Below are positions 54,510 to 64,000 of a DNA stretch of 64,000 bases, piece after piece. Both the position numbers and the translations under genes were made by a program. Position 1 is the stretch's first letter, and every line of letters starts with the position of its first letter. This DNA comes from an uncultured Pelagibacteraceae bacterium (GTDB lineage: Bacteria; Pseudomonadota; Alphaproteobacteria; Pelagibacterales; Pelagibacteraceae). The stretch is from the NCBI GenBank assembly GCA_902622955.1, contig CACNRP010000003.1:29402-93401 (forward strand). The letters are read 5' to 3'. Below the pieces are notes generated by a model that saw only the letters and a program-made list of their open reading frames with translations, was not told the origin of the DNA and ran no database searches.

Positions 54510-56807
54510 TTGTTATCAGAAATGAAAAAAACAAAAATTGATCATTACACAGATAAAGAGGCTTTAGAATTTCATAAAGACAAAAAACCTGGGAAGATCG
54601 AGATTATTTCTTCTAAAAATATGACAACAAAGCGAGATCTCGCTTTAGCATACTCTCCAGGAGTTGCTGCTCCAGTAAAAAAGATAAGTGAAAATCCAGA
54701 AGCAGCTTATGATTATACAAGTAAAGGGAACTTAGTTGCTGTAATAAGTAATGGTTCAGCCATATTAGGGATGGGAAATTTAGGTGCTCTCGCATCAAAG
54801 CCTGTGATGGAAGGAAAGGCTGTATTGTTTAAAAGATTTGCAGATATAGATTCCATTGATTTAGAAATTGATTGTAAAGACTCTTATGAGATCATAAATT
54901 CGATAAAAAATTTTGCCCCAAGTTTTGGAGGAATAAATTTAGAGGACATAGCAGCCCCAGATTGTTTTATAATTGAACAAAAACTAAAAGAGATTTTAGA
55001 TATTCCTGTATTCCATGATGATCAACATGGAACAGCAATTATAACAACAGCAGCATTAATTAATGCATTAGATATTAGCGGCAAATCAGTTAAAAAAATT
55101 AAAGTAGTAGTTAATGGTGCTGGAGCATCAGCGCAAGCTTGTACTGAATTATTTATAAACTCAGGTGTAAAATCTGAAAATATAATAATGTTAGATAGAA
55201 AAGGAGTTATTTATCAAGGAAGAATTGAAGGAATAGATCAATGGAAATCTAGATATGCAGTTAAAACAAAACATAGAAATTTAGCAGATGCTGTTAAAGG
55301 TGCAGATGTTTTTTTAGGATTATCTGCAAAAGGTGTTTTAAAAAAAGAAATGGTTAAATCAATGGCAAAAAATCCAATAATATTTGCTTGCGCTAATCCA
55401 GATCCTGAAATTACTCCAGAGGAAATTAACGATATTAGAGATGATGCAATTATTGCAACTGGAAGATCGGATTATCCTAATCAAGTAAATAATTTAATTG
55501 GATTTCCTTATATCTTCAGGGGAGCTTTAGATGTTAGGTCTAAAACTATTAATGAAGAGATGAAAGTTGCTGCAGCTAATGCAATAGCTAAACTTGCAAG
55601 AGAGGATGTACCTGATGAAGTTGTTGCGGCTATGGGTGGTGAAAGACCACATTATGGAAAAGATTATATTATTCCATCAACCTTTGATCCAAGATTAATT
55701 AGTGTAATTCCAGCTGCTGTAGCGAAAGCAGCTATTGAAAGTGGTGTTGCTCGAAAAAATATTGATGATTTTGAAGTTTATAAAGATCAACTCAAACAAC
55801 GACTAGACCCAACAGTTACTATAATGCAAGGTATAAATTCTTTTATCAAAAAAAACCAAAAAAGAATTGTATTTGCAGATGGTGAAGATGAAAATACTTT
55901 AAAAGCTGCTATAGCATTTAAAAATTCTAAATTAGGTATTCCGATTTTAGTTGGTAAAGAGAGTAAAATTAAAGAACAGATAAAAAATATTGGATACAGT
56001 GATAGTTTTGATATTGAGATTGTTAACTCAACTGATGAAAAAAAAAGAAAAAGATATGTAAAACATTTATTTAAAAAATTACAAAGAGAACAAGGATTAT
56101 TAGAGCGCGATTGTGATAGAATGATAAGAAATGATCGAGTTGTCTGGGCTACCAGCATGGTTGCTTGTGGTGATGCAGACGGTGCTGTAACTGGTAATAC
56201 AAGACGTTTTGGTGTTTCATTTGAAAAAATTAAACAAGTTGTAGATGTCAGAAAAGGAGAAATAATGTTTGGATTAAATATGATAGTTCATAAAGGAAGG
56301 ACTATTTTTATCGGTGACACAAGCGTTCATGAGTACCCTTCCTCTGAACAGATGGCTGAAATAGCTATATCAACAGCTAGAGTAGTTAGACTTTTTGGGT
56401 TTGATCCTAAAGTTGCTTTTGTATCTCATTCTACATTTGGACAACCTCTAACAAGTAGAACAAAACACATTCGAAATGCAGTTGAAATATTAAAAGAAAA
56501 AAAAGTTGATTTTGAGTTTGATGGGGATATGCAGCCAGATGTTGCTTTAAACTCAGAATATGAGGAACTATACCCTTTTGCAAAAATTGTTGGTAAGGCA
56601 AATATTTTAATAATGCCTGGTCAACATAGTGCTGCAATTTCATATAAGTTAATGAAAACTATTGGAGACACAAAAGTTATAGGCCCTTTATTAATTGGAT
56701 TAGGCTTGCCAATAGAGATTGCCCCACTTAGATCATCAACCTCGGAAATTCTTAACCTTGCATCTATAGCAGCATATTCTGCGGATGTAATTGATTATAA
56801 AAAATAA
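54510..56807 (+). CDS. maeB: NADP-dependent malic enzyme with C-terminal phosphotransacetylase-like domain
   Basis: 765 aa; AYSPGVAAPV, FHDDQHGTAIITTAALINAL; C-terminal PTA region. Confidence 0.96.
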   Translation: MLSEMKKTKIDHYTDKEALEFHKDKKPGKIEIISSKNMTTKRDLALAYSPGVAAPVKKISENPEAAYDYTSKGNLVAVISNGSAILGMGNLGALASKPVMEGKAVLFKRFADIDSIDLEIDCKDSYEIINSIKNFAPSFGGINLEDIAAPDCFIIEQKLKEILDIPVFHDDQHGTAIITTAALINALDISGKSVKKIKVVVNGAGASAQACTELFINSGVKSENIIMLDRKGVIYQGRIEGIDQWKSRYAVKTKHRNLADAVKGADVFLGLSAKGVLKKEMVKSMAKNPIIFACANPDPEITPEEINDIRDDAIIATGRSDYPNQVNNLIGFPYIFRGALDVRSKTINEEMKVAAANAIAKLAREDVPDEVVAAMGGERPHYGKDYIIPSTFDPRLISVIPAAVAKAAIESGVARKNIDDFEVYKDQLKQRLDPTVTIMQGINSFIKKNQKRIVFADGEDENTLKAAIAFKNSKLGIPILVGKESKIKEQIKNIGYSDSFDIEIVNSTDEKKRKRYVKHLFKKLQREQGLLERDCDRMIRNDRVVWATSMVACGDADGAVTGNTRRFGVSFEKIKQVVDVRKGEIMFGLNMIVHKGRTIFIGDTSVHEYPSSEQMAEIAISTARVVRLFGFDPKVAFVSHSTFGQPLTSRTKHIRNAVEILKEKKVDFEFDGDMQPDVALNSEYEELYPFAKIVGKANILIMPGQHSAAISYKLMKTIGDTKVIGPLLIGLGLPIEIAPLRSSTSEILNLASIAAYSADVIDYKK

Positions 56808-57401
56808 TTAGTCTCTTTGAATTCTTAAATCTTCAACAAGTATTATACTTGCAATTACGTCCTCAACATCAAGTATCTCTTTAGCTTCGCTTATAACAAG
56901 ATCTTTTTCCTCTGAGGTTAAAGCAATTCCATAAATATAAATTTTTTTTTTATAGGTATCTATTTGATAATTGGTTGCTTTAATATTTTTATTCACAATT
57001 ATAGCTGTTCTAAGTTGAGATGTTATCAATAAATCTTTTGCAGATTGTTTAAAATTAAATTCTTCTTTTATTTTAATATCATTTCTAACAGATCTAGCTC
57101 CTTTCGTTTCCCACGCCAGTTTAGTAATTACTAATTTCTCTTCAGGCGTATCTACTTTTCCTGTTATAAAAATTCTACCATCTAATACTTTTGACTTAAC
57201 CGAAATAAGATATTTTTTATCTTTAGCTAAAATTTTTGCACTTATAGTTTTTTGCATTATTGAGTCATCTATCTGCGTACCAACTGTTCTAGGATCTAAA
57301 GCTACCGACACACCAGTTCCAAAAAGACCTTTAGAACCAACACCAACACATCCTGTTGAAATAAGACTTATTAAGATAAAAATTAGTAATTTATTTTTCA
57401 T
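56808..57401 (-). CDS. BON-domain lipoprotein
   Basis: Lipobox LISTGC; two BON-like repeats (VLDGRIFITGKVDTPEEK; KKIYIYGIALTSEEKD). Confidence 0.85.
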   Translation of the reverse strand: MKNKLLIFILISLISTGCVGVGSKGLFGTGVSVALDPRTVGTQIDDSIMQKTISAKILAKDKKYLISVKSKVLDGRIFITGKVDTPEEKLVITKLAWETKGARSVRNDIKIKEEFNFKQSAKDLLITSQLRTAIIVNKNIKATNYQIDTYKKKIYIYGIALTSEEKDLVISEAKEILDVEDVIASIILVEDLRIQRD

Positions 57402-58254
57402 TTTTTAATTTTAAACAATAATTGTATATTTCTTTTTTAGGTACGTTTGTAATTTGACTTAAAATATCTGTAATTTCTTTAGTAGATAATTTGTTAATCA
57501 TTTTTTTGACTATATTCATATCTGATTCAGTTAATTTTTGAGACAAATTTTTATTTATTTTTTTTTCAGAAATTACAACCGTAAGCTCACCTTTTGGTTC
57601 TTTTTCAAATAATTCTAATTCATCTACGTTTTTTCGTATAAATTCCTCATACATTTTTGTTAATTCTCTACAAAAAACTATCTTTCTCCCAGTAAAATTC
57701 TTTTTTATAACAGGTATAATCTTATTAATTTTTTTTGGGGAAACAAAAAAAACTAATGAGTTTTCAAATCCACAAATTTTTTTCAATTCATTTGATAATT
57801 GTTGTTTTTTATCTGGAAAAAAACCACAAAATAAAAATTTATCAGAAAATCCGCTGATAGAAACAGCCGCTGCTACTGCTGAAGGTCCTGGAATAGGGAA
57901 TATTTTAATCTTATTATTAATACATTCATTAACTAATATGGAGCCTGGATCAGAAATACCAGGTGTACCTGCGTCTGATATCAAAGAAATTATTTTTCCA
58001 GATTTAAGATATTCAATAATTTTTACTAAATTTTTCTTTTCATTAAATTTATGATTTGAAATTAATTTTGATTTTATTTGATATCTTTCTAAAAGATTTT
58101 TTGAAATTCGAGTATCTTCACATAATATATAATCGGATTTCTCTAATACCTCAATTGCTCTTATGGTTATGTCTTTTAGATTGCCTAAAGGGGTTGATAC
58201 TAAATAAAGACCATTTTCGTATTCTTTTAATTTAAATTGTGGTTTTATGATCAT
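57391..58254 (-). CDS. rsmI: 16S rRNA (cytidine1402-2'-O)-methyltransferase
   Basis: LYLVSTPLGNLKDITIRAIEVL; CEDTR; SDAGTPGISDPG; IPGPSAV. Confidence 0.97.
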   Translation of the reverse strand: MIIKPQFKLKEYENGLYLVSTPLGNLKDITIRAIEVLEKSDYILCEDTRISKNLLERYQIKSKLISNHKFNEKKNLVKIIEYLKSGKIISLISDAGTPGISDPGSILVNECINNKIKIFPIPGPSAVAAAVSISGFSDKFLFCGFFPDKKQQLSNELKKICGFENSLVFFVSPKKINKIIPVIKKNFTGRKIVFCRELTKMYEEFIRKNVDELELFEKEPKGELTVVISEKKINKNLSQKLTESDMNIVKKMINKLSTKEITDILSQITNVPKKEIYNYCLKLKNEK

Positions 58255-58288
58255 AATTTAGCTTAAAAAATATTATACTAACATCAAA

Positions 58289-59443
58289 ATGACTAAATTA
58301 ATTAAAATTATTTATCTGATTTTTTTAAGCTTCTACTTTCTTTTTTTTCAAGCTGTGAATGCCCAAGAAAAAATAAAAATAGGATTATTGGTTCCCATGA
58401 CTGGAGACAATAAAGAGATTGGAGAGTCAATCATTAAAGCAGTTGGATTAGCTGTCAAAGATATTGACAATGATTTAATAGAAATCTTTCCTAAAGATAC
58501 TGCCACTAAAGCTAACCAAACTTTAAAATCAGCATTTGAATTAAGTGAAATGGGGATAAAAATTGTTATTGGCCCAGTCTTCTATGAAAGTTTGACTTAT
58601 TTAGACGAAATGAAAGATTTAACATTTTTATCGTTAACTAATAAAACATTAGAACTTCCAAAGAATGTGATTTCTGCTGGAATTAATTCTACATCTCAAT
58701 TTAATACAATAAAGAAATTTTTAGAAACTAATCAAATAAAAAAAACTATTTTTTTAACACCAATTCAAGATTATGAGTTTGAAGTTAAGAAAGGAATGAA
58801 AAATTCAAAAATAAAAATTTTTAAAGATTATGAATATAATACAGAACCTACTACACTTACAAAACAAATAGAAGATATTACAAACTATAGAATTAGAAAG
58901 CAAAATTTAGAGGATGAGATTAAAAGAATAAAAAATTCGAATGAACTAAATAAAGAAAAAAAAATAAAGAGGTTAGAAAAAAGATATACATTAGGTGGTT
59001 TAAACTTCGATGCCATTGTAATTGCAGATTTCGATGAAAGTTTAAAAAGTGTATCTACATCTCTTTTATACACAGATGTACTTCCAAAAAAAAAATATTT
59101 TATAACATTAAACCAATGGTTTGATGAAAGTTTATTAAATGAAACCGATATTCAACCATTATACTATCCATCAATAAATAAAGAAAATTTTGAAAAATAT
59201 AAAATAAAATATTTTAATGCGTTTAACGAAGATCCCACGCATTTGTCTTTGTTAAGTTATGATCTTGTCGGATTAGTTTATTATTTATCACTAAACTCAA
59301 AAACAGAAAACTTAAATGAAATTTTTAAAAGAAAAAATTCTTTCAAAGGTAAAATAGGAATTTTTGATATTAAAAATAATAAAATTTACCACAGACTTAA
59401 TTTTTATAAAATTGAAGATCAAAAACTTATAGAAATTTTTTAA
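58289..59443 (+). CDS. Periplasmic-binding-fold / PBP-activator (LpoA-like) protein
   Basis: Signal peptide; KIGLLVPMTGDNKEIGESIIKAVGLAVKDI; adjacent to rsmI. Confidence 0.8.
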   Translation: MTKLIKIIYLIFLSFYFLFFQAVNAQEKIKIGLLVPMTGDNKEIGESIIKAVGLAVKDIDNDLIEIFPKDTATKANQTLKSAFELSEMGIKIVIGPVFYESLTYLDEMKDLTFLSLTNKTLELPKNVISAGINSTSQFNTIKKFLETNQIKKTIFLTPIQDYEFEVKKGMKNSKIKIFKDYEYNTEPTTLTKQIEDITNYRIRKQNLEDEIKRIKNSNELNKEKKIKRLEKRYTLGGLNFDAIVIADFDESLKSVSTSLLYTDVLPKKKYFITLNQWFDESLLNETDIQPLYYPSINKENFEKYKIKYFNAFNEDPTHLSLLSYDLVGLVYYLSLNSKTENLNEIFKRKNSFKGKIGIFDIKNNKIYHRLNFYKIEDQKLIEIF

Positions 59444-60029
59444 TTTTTTTAAAGGCCAAATATCTATGATCCATCTTATATTTTTGAGATGGTTTCATTT
59501 CTCCAAAAGTTTTTGTTTTTTTTAAAGGAATAAAAATTGGATCATAGCCAAATCCATTGTTTCCTTTTGGTTTATCTGAAATTTGACCCTCTACTTTTCC
59601 AAAGACACAAGCGATTTTTTTATTTAAATATGAAATAGAAAGAGCACAAATAAATCTTGCTTTAATCTTTTTATTTTTCCAATTTTTATCTTTTTTATTC
59701 AGTTCCCTATAAACTCTCCTTATGGCTTTGCTAAAATCTCCACCTCTTCCACCCCACCTTGCAGAGTAAATCCCAGGATTTTTATCCAACAAATCTATCT
59801 CTAAACCTGAGTCATCAGCCAAACAAATTAATCCTGTTTTTTTTGAAAAATATTTAGATTTAATCAATGAGTTTTCTTTAAATGTTTTGCCATTTTCGAT
59901 TGGGCTCCTAAGATTAAACCCTGATGTAGAATAAATTTTTATATTTTTTGGTAACAAATTCTTGATTTCACGTAATTTACCCTTGTTATTGGTCCCAATT
60001 AGTAATTTATTAATTTTTTGTTTAGACAT
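59427..60029 (-). CDS. rdgB: XTP/dITP diphosphatase (RdgB/HAM1)
   Basis: LLIGTNNKGKLREIKNLL; LADDSGLEIDLLDKNPGIYSARW; NGFGYDPIF. Confidence 0.97.
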   Translation of the reverse strand: MSKQKINKLLIGTNNKGKLREIKNLLPKNIKIYSTSGFNLRSPIENGKTFKENSLIKSKYFSKKTGLICLADDSGLEIDLLDKNPGIYSARWGGRGGDFSKAIRRVYRELNKKDKNWKNKKIKARFICALSISYLNKKIACVFGKVEGQISDKPKGNNGFGYDPIFIPLKKTKTFGEMKPSQKYKMDHRYLAFKKIKKFL

Positions 60030-60057
60030 CTAGAAATTATCAAAATCCTTACCATAT
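60030..60057 (+). promoter_or_regulatory. Possible sigma-32-like promoter upstream of grpE
   Basis: CTAGAAA-N13-TACCATAT compared with CTTGAAA-N11-16-CCCCATNT. Confidence 0.4.
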
Positions 60058-60065
60058 AAGATGAC

Positions 60066-60719
60066 ATGGAAAAAGAAGAAAACCAAAGTACAACTTTAGC
60101 AGATGAAAATCAGGATACTGCAAAACAACCTGAAAAATCTGAAGAAACTTTGGCTGAGGAAAATAAACAAAAAACAGACCCAGAACTTAAAGAAGAAATT
60201 AAAGAACTAACACCAGAGGAAAAAATTGCTGAACTTGAGGACAAGGTAGCTAGAACCTTTGCTGAAATGGAAAATCAAAGAAGAAGATTTGAAAAAGAAA
60301 AAGAGGATGCTTTTGAATATGGTGGTTATAGTTTTGCTAAAGAAGCATTAAATTTAATTGATAACTTGGATCGATCAAAACATGTTCTTGAAAGTGACGA
60401 TAAGTTAAAAGAAACTGAAGCATTAAAGAAAATACTAGAACATTTAGAAATTATTAAAAAAGATTTAATTTCAATATTTGAAAAAAATAACATTAAACCA
60501 ATTGACAGCTTAAACAAAAAACTAGATCCAAACTTTCACCAAGCCATGATGGAAATAGAAGATGATACGAAAGAACCAGGAACAATAATCCAAGAAATTC
60601 AAAAAGGCTTTACTATAAAAGACAGATTACTTAGGCCTTCATTAGTAGGAGTGTCAAAAAAAACTACAGTAAAAAAGGAAAAAACTGAGGAAAATCAGGA
60701 AAATAATGGAAATAAATAA
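60066..60719 (+). CDS. grpE: GrpE nucleotide exchange factor
   Basis: EMENQRRRFEKEKEDAFEYGGYSFAKEAL; NLDRS; LDPNFHQAMMEIE. Confidence 0.94.
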   Translation: MEKEENQSTTLADENQDTAKQPEKSEETLAEENKQKTDPELKEEIKELTPEEKIAELEDKVARTFAEMENQRRRFEKEKEDAFEYGGYSFAKEALNLIDNLDRSKHVLESDDKLKETEALKKILEHLEIIKKDLISIFEKNNIKPIDSLNKKLDPNFHQAMMEIEDDTKEPGTIIQEIQKGFTIKDRLLRPSLVGVSKKTTVKKEKTEENQENNGNK

Positions 60720-60731
60720 TTATGAGATCAA

Positions 60732-60759
60732 CTTGTAGTTTCACATTTAAACCCTATAT
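60732..60759 (+). promoter_or_regulatory. Sigma-32-like (heat-shock) promoter of dnaK
   Basis: CTTGTAG-N13-CCCTATAT, 24 bp before the dnaK ATG. Confidence 0.6.
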
Positions 60760-60782
60760 GACGAAAGAGAGACATTAATATT

Positions 60783-62708
60783 ATGAGTAAAATTATTGGA
60801 ATAGACCTGGGAACAACAAATTCATGTGTTGCTATAATGGAAGGAACACAAGCTAAGGTTTTAGAAAATGCGGAGGGAGCAAGAACCACTCCATCAGTTG
60901 TAGCGTTTACAGATGAAAATGAAAAATTAATTGGACAACCAGCAAAAAGGCAAGCTGTTACAAATCCAGAAAATACTATATTTGCAGTAAAAAGATTAAT
61001 TGGAAGAAATTTTGATGACCCAACAGTAAAAAAAGATGTAGAAGCAGCTCCTTTTAAAATAGTCAATTCTGAAAAAGGTGATGCTTGGATAGAAGCAAAA
61101 GGTGAAAAATATTCACCTTCTCAAATATCTGCTTTCATTTTACAAAAGATGAAAGAGACAGCAGAAAAATATTTAGGTCAAGCTGTTACTAAGGCTGTTA
61201 TTACAGTACCAGCTTACTTTAATGATGCACAAAGACAAGCGACAAAAGATGCAGGAAAAATTGCTGGATTAGAAGTTTTAAGAATTATCAATGAACCAAC
61301 AGCTGCATCTCTAGCTTATGGGTTAGATAAAAAACAAAATAAAAAAATTGCTGTATATGATTTAGGTGGAGGAACGTTTGATGTTTCTATTCTAGAGCTT
61401 GGTGATGGTGTATTTGAGGTTAAATCAACTAATGGTGATACTTTTTTAGGTGGTGAAGATTTTGATAATGCTGTTGTTGACTATTTAATTTCTGAATTTA
61501 AAAAGGATAACGGCATCGATCTTAAGTCGGATAAACTTGCTTTACAGAGGCTAAAAGAGGCTGCGGAAAAAGCAAAAATAGAATTATCTTCTGCTGAACA
61601 AACAGATATAAATTTACCTTTCATTACTGCAGACAAAACAGGTCCAAAACATATTAATTTAAAAATGACTAGAGCAAAACTTGAAGCTTTAGTTGAGGAC
61701 TTAATTGCAAAAACAATGCCTCCATGCAAAACAGCCTTAAAAGATGCTGGGATTACAGCAAGTGAGATTGACGAAGTAGTTATGGTTGGTGGTATGACAA
61801 GAATGCCGAAAGTTTTAGAAGAAGTTAAAAACTTTTTTGGAAAAGACCCAAACAAAAGTGTTAACCCAGATGAAGTAGTTGCTATGGGAGCAGCTATTCA
61901 GGCTGGTGTATTACAAGGCGATGTTAAAGATGTACTTCTATTAGATGTAACTCCACTATCACTTGGTATTGAAACACTTGGTGGGGTCTCAACTAAACTA
62001 ATTGATAAAAATACAACAATACCAACTAAAAAAAGTCAGGTATTTTCAACTGCAGAAGATAATCAACCAGCTGTATCTATTAGAGTGCTTCAGGGTGAAA
62101 GAGAGATGGCAGCTGATAATAAAGCCCTAGGTAATTTTGAATTAGTGGGTATCGCACCTGCTCCAAGAGGTGTTCCTCAAATTGAAGTTACTTTTGATAT
62201 TGATGCAAATGGCATCGTAAATGTTTCAGCAAAAGATAAGGGAACTGGTAAAGAACAAAAAATTCAAATCCAAGCTTCAGGTGGACTAAGTGATGAAGAA
62301 ATTGAAAAAATGGTTAAAGATGCAGAAGCTAATAAAGAAGCTGATAAAAAGAAAAGAGAGTCTGTTGATGTTAGAAACCAAGCAGATACTCTAATTCACT
62401 CTACAGAAAAGAATTTAAAAGAGCATGGTTCAAAAATTTCTGATGCAGAGAAAAAAGCAATAGAGGATGCATCATCTGCTGTGAAAGAAGCTTTAAAAGG
62501 CGAAGATATTGAAGATATCAAGAAAAAAACTGAAACTTTAGTTCAAGCTTCAATGAAACTTGGAGAAGCAATCTATAAATCACAACAAAGCGCAAAACCT
62601 GAGTCTGGAAAAGATGATGATGGAGATGATGCTGGTAAAAAAGACGAGAATGTTGTTGATGCTGATTTCGAAGAAGTGAAAGACGAGAATAAAGAAAAAA
62701 GCGCATAA
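60783..62708 (+). CDS. dnaK: Molecular chaperone DnaK
   Basis: [32 protein letters not shown]. Confidence 0.99.
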   Translation: MSKIIGIDLGTTNSCVAIMEGTQAKVLENAEGARTTPSVVAFTDENEKLIGQPAKRQAVTNPENTIFAVKRLIGRNFDDPTVKKDVEAAPFKIVNSEKGDAWIEAKGEKYSPSQISAFILQKMKETAEKYLGQAVTKAVITVPAYFNDAQRQATKDAGKIAGLEVLRIINEPTAASLAYGLDKKQNKKIAVYDLGGGTFDVSILELGDGVFEVKSTNGDTFLGGEDFDNAVVDYLISEFKKDNGIDLKSDKLALQRLKEAAEKAKIELSSAEQTDINLPFITADKTGPKHINLKMTRAKLEALVEDLIAKTMPPCKTALKDAGITASEIDEVVMVGGMTRMPKVLEEVKNFFGKDPNKSVNPDEVVAMGAAIQAGVLQGDVKDVLLLDVTPLSLGIETLGGVSTKLIDKNTTIPTKKSQVFSTAEDNQPAVSIRVLQGEREMAADNKALGNFELVGIAPAPRGVPQIEVTFDIDANGIVNVSAKDKGTGKEQKIQIQASGGLSDEEIEKMVKDAEANKEADKKKRESVDVRNQADTLIHSTEKNLKEHGSKISDAEKKAIEDASSAVKEALKGEDIEDIKKKTETLVQASMKLGEAIYKSQQSAKPESGKDDDGDDAGKKDENVVDADFEEVKDENKEKSA

Positions 62709-62734
62709 ACTGACATTTAATTGTCTGGGGTAAT

Positions 62735-63865
62735 TTGATGGCTAAAAGAGACTATTACGATGTCCTAGGCGTTAACAAAAGCGCAAGCCCTGAAGAACTA
62801 AAGTCTGCATACAGAAAACTAGCTGTTAAATATCATCCTGATAAAAATCCTGGGGATACCAAAGCTGAAGAAAAATTTAAAGAAGCGAGTGAGGCTTACG
62901 GAATACTCTCTGATAAAGATAAGAAACAAAACTACGACAACTTTGGTCATGCTGCATTTGAAAATGGTGGTGGAAGATCCGGTGGTGGCTTTGGTGGTTT
63001 TAGTGGAGCAGATTTTTCAGATATTTTTGAGGATTTTTTTGGAGATTTTGGGGGTGGTGGAAGATCAAGAAACAGAAGGTCAAATAACAGAGGTTCAGAC
63101 TTAAGATATGATTTATCAATCTCCCTTGAGGAAGCATATAGTGGAAAGAAACAAGACATAAAATTTTCAACAACCGAACAATGTGGAACGTGTAAAGGAA
63201 ATGGTTCTAAACCAGGCTATTCTCCAGATAGATGCTCGTATTGTGGAGGTAGTGGGAAAATAAGATCAAACCAAGGTTTCTTTACTGTTCAACAAACATG
63301 CCCTCAATGTAACGGGAATGGTGAGGAAATTACCAACCCTTGTCACGATTGTAATGGTCAAGGTAAAAAACAGGCTTCTAAAAAAATATCCGTAACTATA
63401 CCGAAAGGTGTAGATGATGGAACAAGAATAAGGCTTGCAGGAAAAGGTGAGGCTGGAAGCAGAGGTGGAGCATCAGGTGACTTATACCTTTTTATCAACG
63501 TTCACTCTCATGATTTATTTAAAAGATCAGATGAAAATTTATTTTTTGAGTTTCCTCTATCATTAGCTGATGCTGCTTTAGGGACAACTATCGAAATTCC
63601 AACAATTGATGGTGGAAAAGCCAAAATAAAAATTCCTGATGGAACTCAGAATGGTAAACAATTTAGATTAAAAGGTAAAGGAATGCCATTCATGAGAAGA
63701 GGTGATTTTGGTGACCTATATGTTCAGGTAAAAACAGAAGTACCTGTATACTTAAATAAAAAACAAAAAGAATTACTGGAACAATTTAGAGAAATTGAAA
63801 ACGATAAATCAAACCCAAGTATTAAAAAATTTTTTCAAAAAGCTAAAGACTTTTGGAAAAATTAA
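62735..63865 (+). CDS. dnaJ: Molecular chaperone DnaJ
   Basis: [37 protein letters not shown]; four CxxCxGxG zinc-finger repeats. Confidence 0.98.
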   Translation: MMAKRDYYDVLGVNKSASPEELKSAYRKLAVKYHPDKNPGDTKAEEKFKEASEAYGILSDKDKKQNYDNFGHAAFENGGGRSGGGFGGFSGADFSDIFEDFFGDFGGGGRSRNRRSNNRGSDLRYDLSISLEEAYSGKKQDIKFSTTEQCGTCKGNGSKPGYSPDRCSYCGGSGKIRSNQGFFTVQQTCPQCNGNGEEITNPCHDCNGQGKKQASKKISVTIPKGVDDGTRIRLAGKGEAGSRGGASGDLYLFINVHSHDLFKRSDENLFFEFPLSLADAALGTTIEIPTIDGGKAKIKIPDGTQNGKQFRLKGKGMPFMRRGDFGDLYVQVKTEVPVYLNKKQKELLEQFREIENDKSNPSIKKFFQKAKDFWKN

Positions 63866-63868
63866 AAT

Positions 63869-64000
63869 ATGGGATTAAAAGAAATTATTCCAGCAATAGC
63901 TCTGATATTGGTATTAATTCTTGTTCTACCTAGCTTTGTAAAATCAAACTTGAAGAAAAAAGTGTTTTTTAAAAACTTTGGTATTTGGGGTATTATTGTT
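63869..64000 (+). CDS. Start of membrane protein of unknown function (partial)
   Basis: MGLKEIIPAIALILVLILVLPSFVKSNLKKKVFFKNFGIWGIIV..., open at window edge. Confidence 0.55.
   Translation, partial: MGLKEIIPAIALILVLILVLPSFVKSNLKKKVFFKNFGIWGIIV

Noticed and set aside
61481-61855. 124-aa ORF antisense to dnaK
   Set aside because: dnaK is unambiguous; the antisense product has no domain signature.

Overview
The window is 64 kb of AT-rich, densely packed, mostly core chromosome. Gene order and protein sequences resemble a streamlined alphaproteobacterium of the SAR11 / Pelagibacter type; this is my inference, no search was run. Conserved blocks include dnaA-dnaN / rpsT-mutM-ubiE-ubiB-coaBC-dut, irr / fabA-fabB-fabI, metK-nusA-infB-rbfA-rpsO-pnp, lnt-ybeY-phoH-miaB-fur-tsaB, tlpA-argH-lptM-lysA and grpE-dnaK-dnaJ. 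There are two tRNAs (Arg-ACG, Leu-CAA). I found no CRISPR arrays, transposases, prophage genes or rRNA. I see no clear, wholly new multi-gene system. The strongest leads are: (1) an iron/peroxide-type cassette (29.7-33.7 kb) with katG, a 2OG-Fe hydroxylase, a DUF2061 protein, a Cys-rich mini-protein behind two tandem Fur-box-like palindromes, and repeated PerR/Irr-like operators shared by katG and the Irr-like regulator; (2) a lipoyl domain fused to the N-terminus of an AceE-type pyruvate dehydrogenase E1; (3) a 30-aa histone-H1-like KKKA-repeat protein beside a CarD regulator with a long Lys-rich N-terminal tail; (4) an intrinsic-terminator hairpin running into the nusA ribosome-binding site; (5) iteron-like repeats upstream of dnaA.
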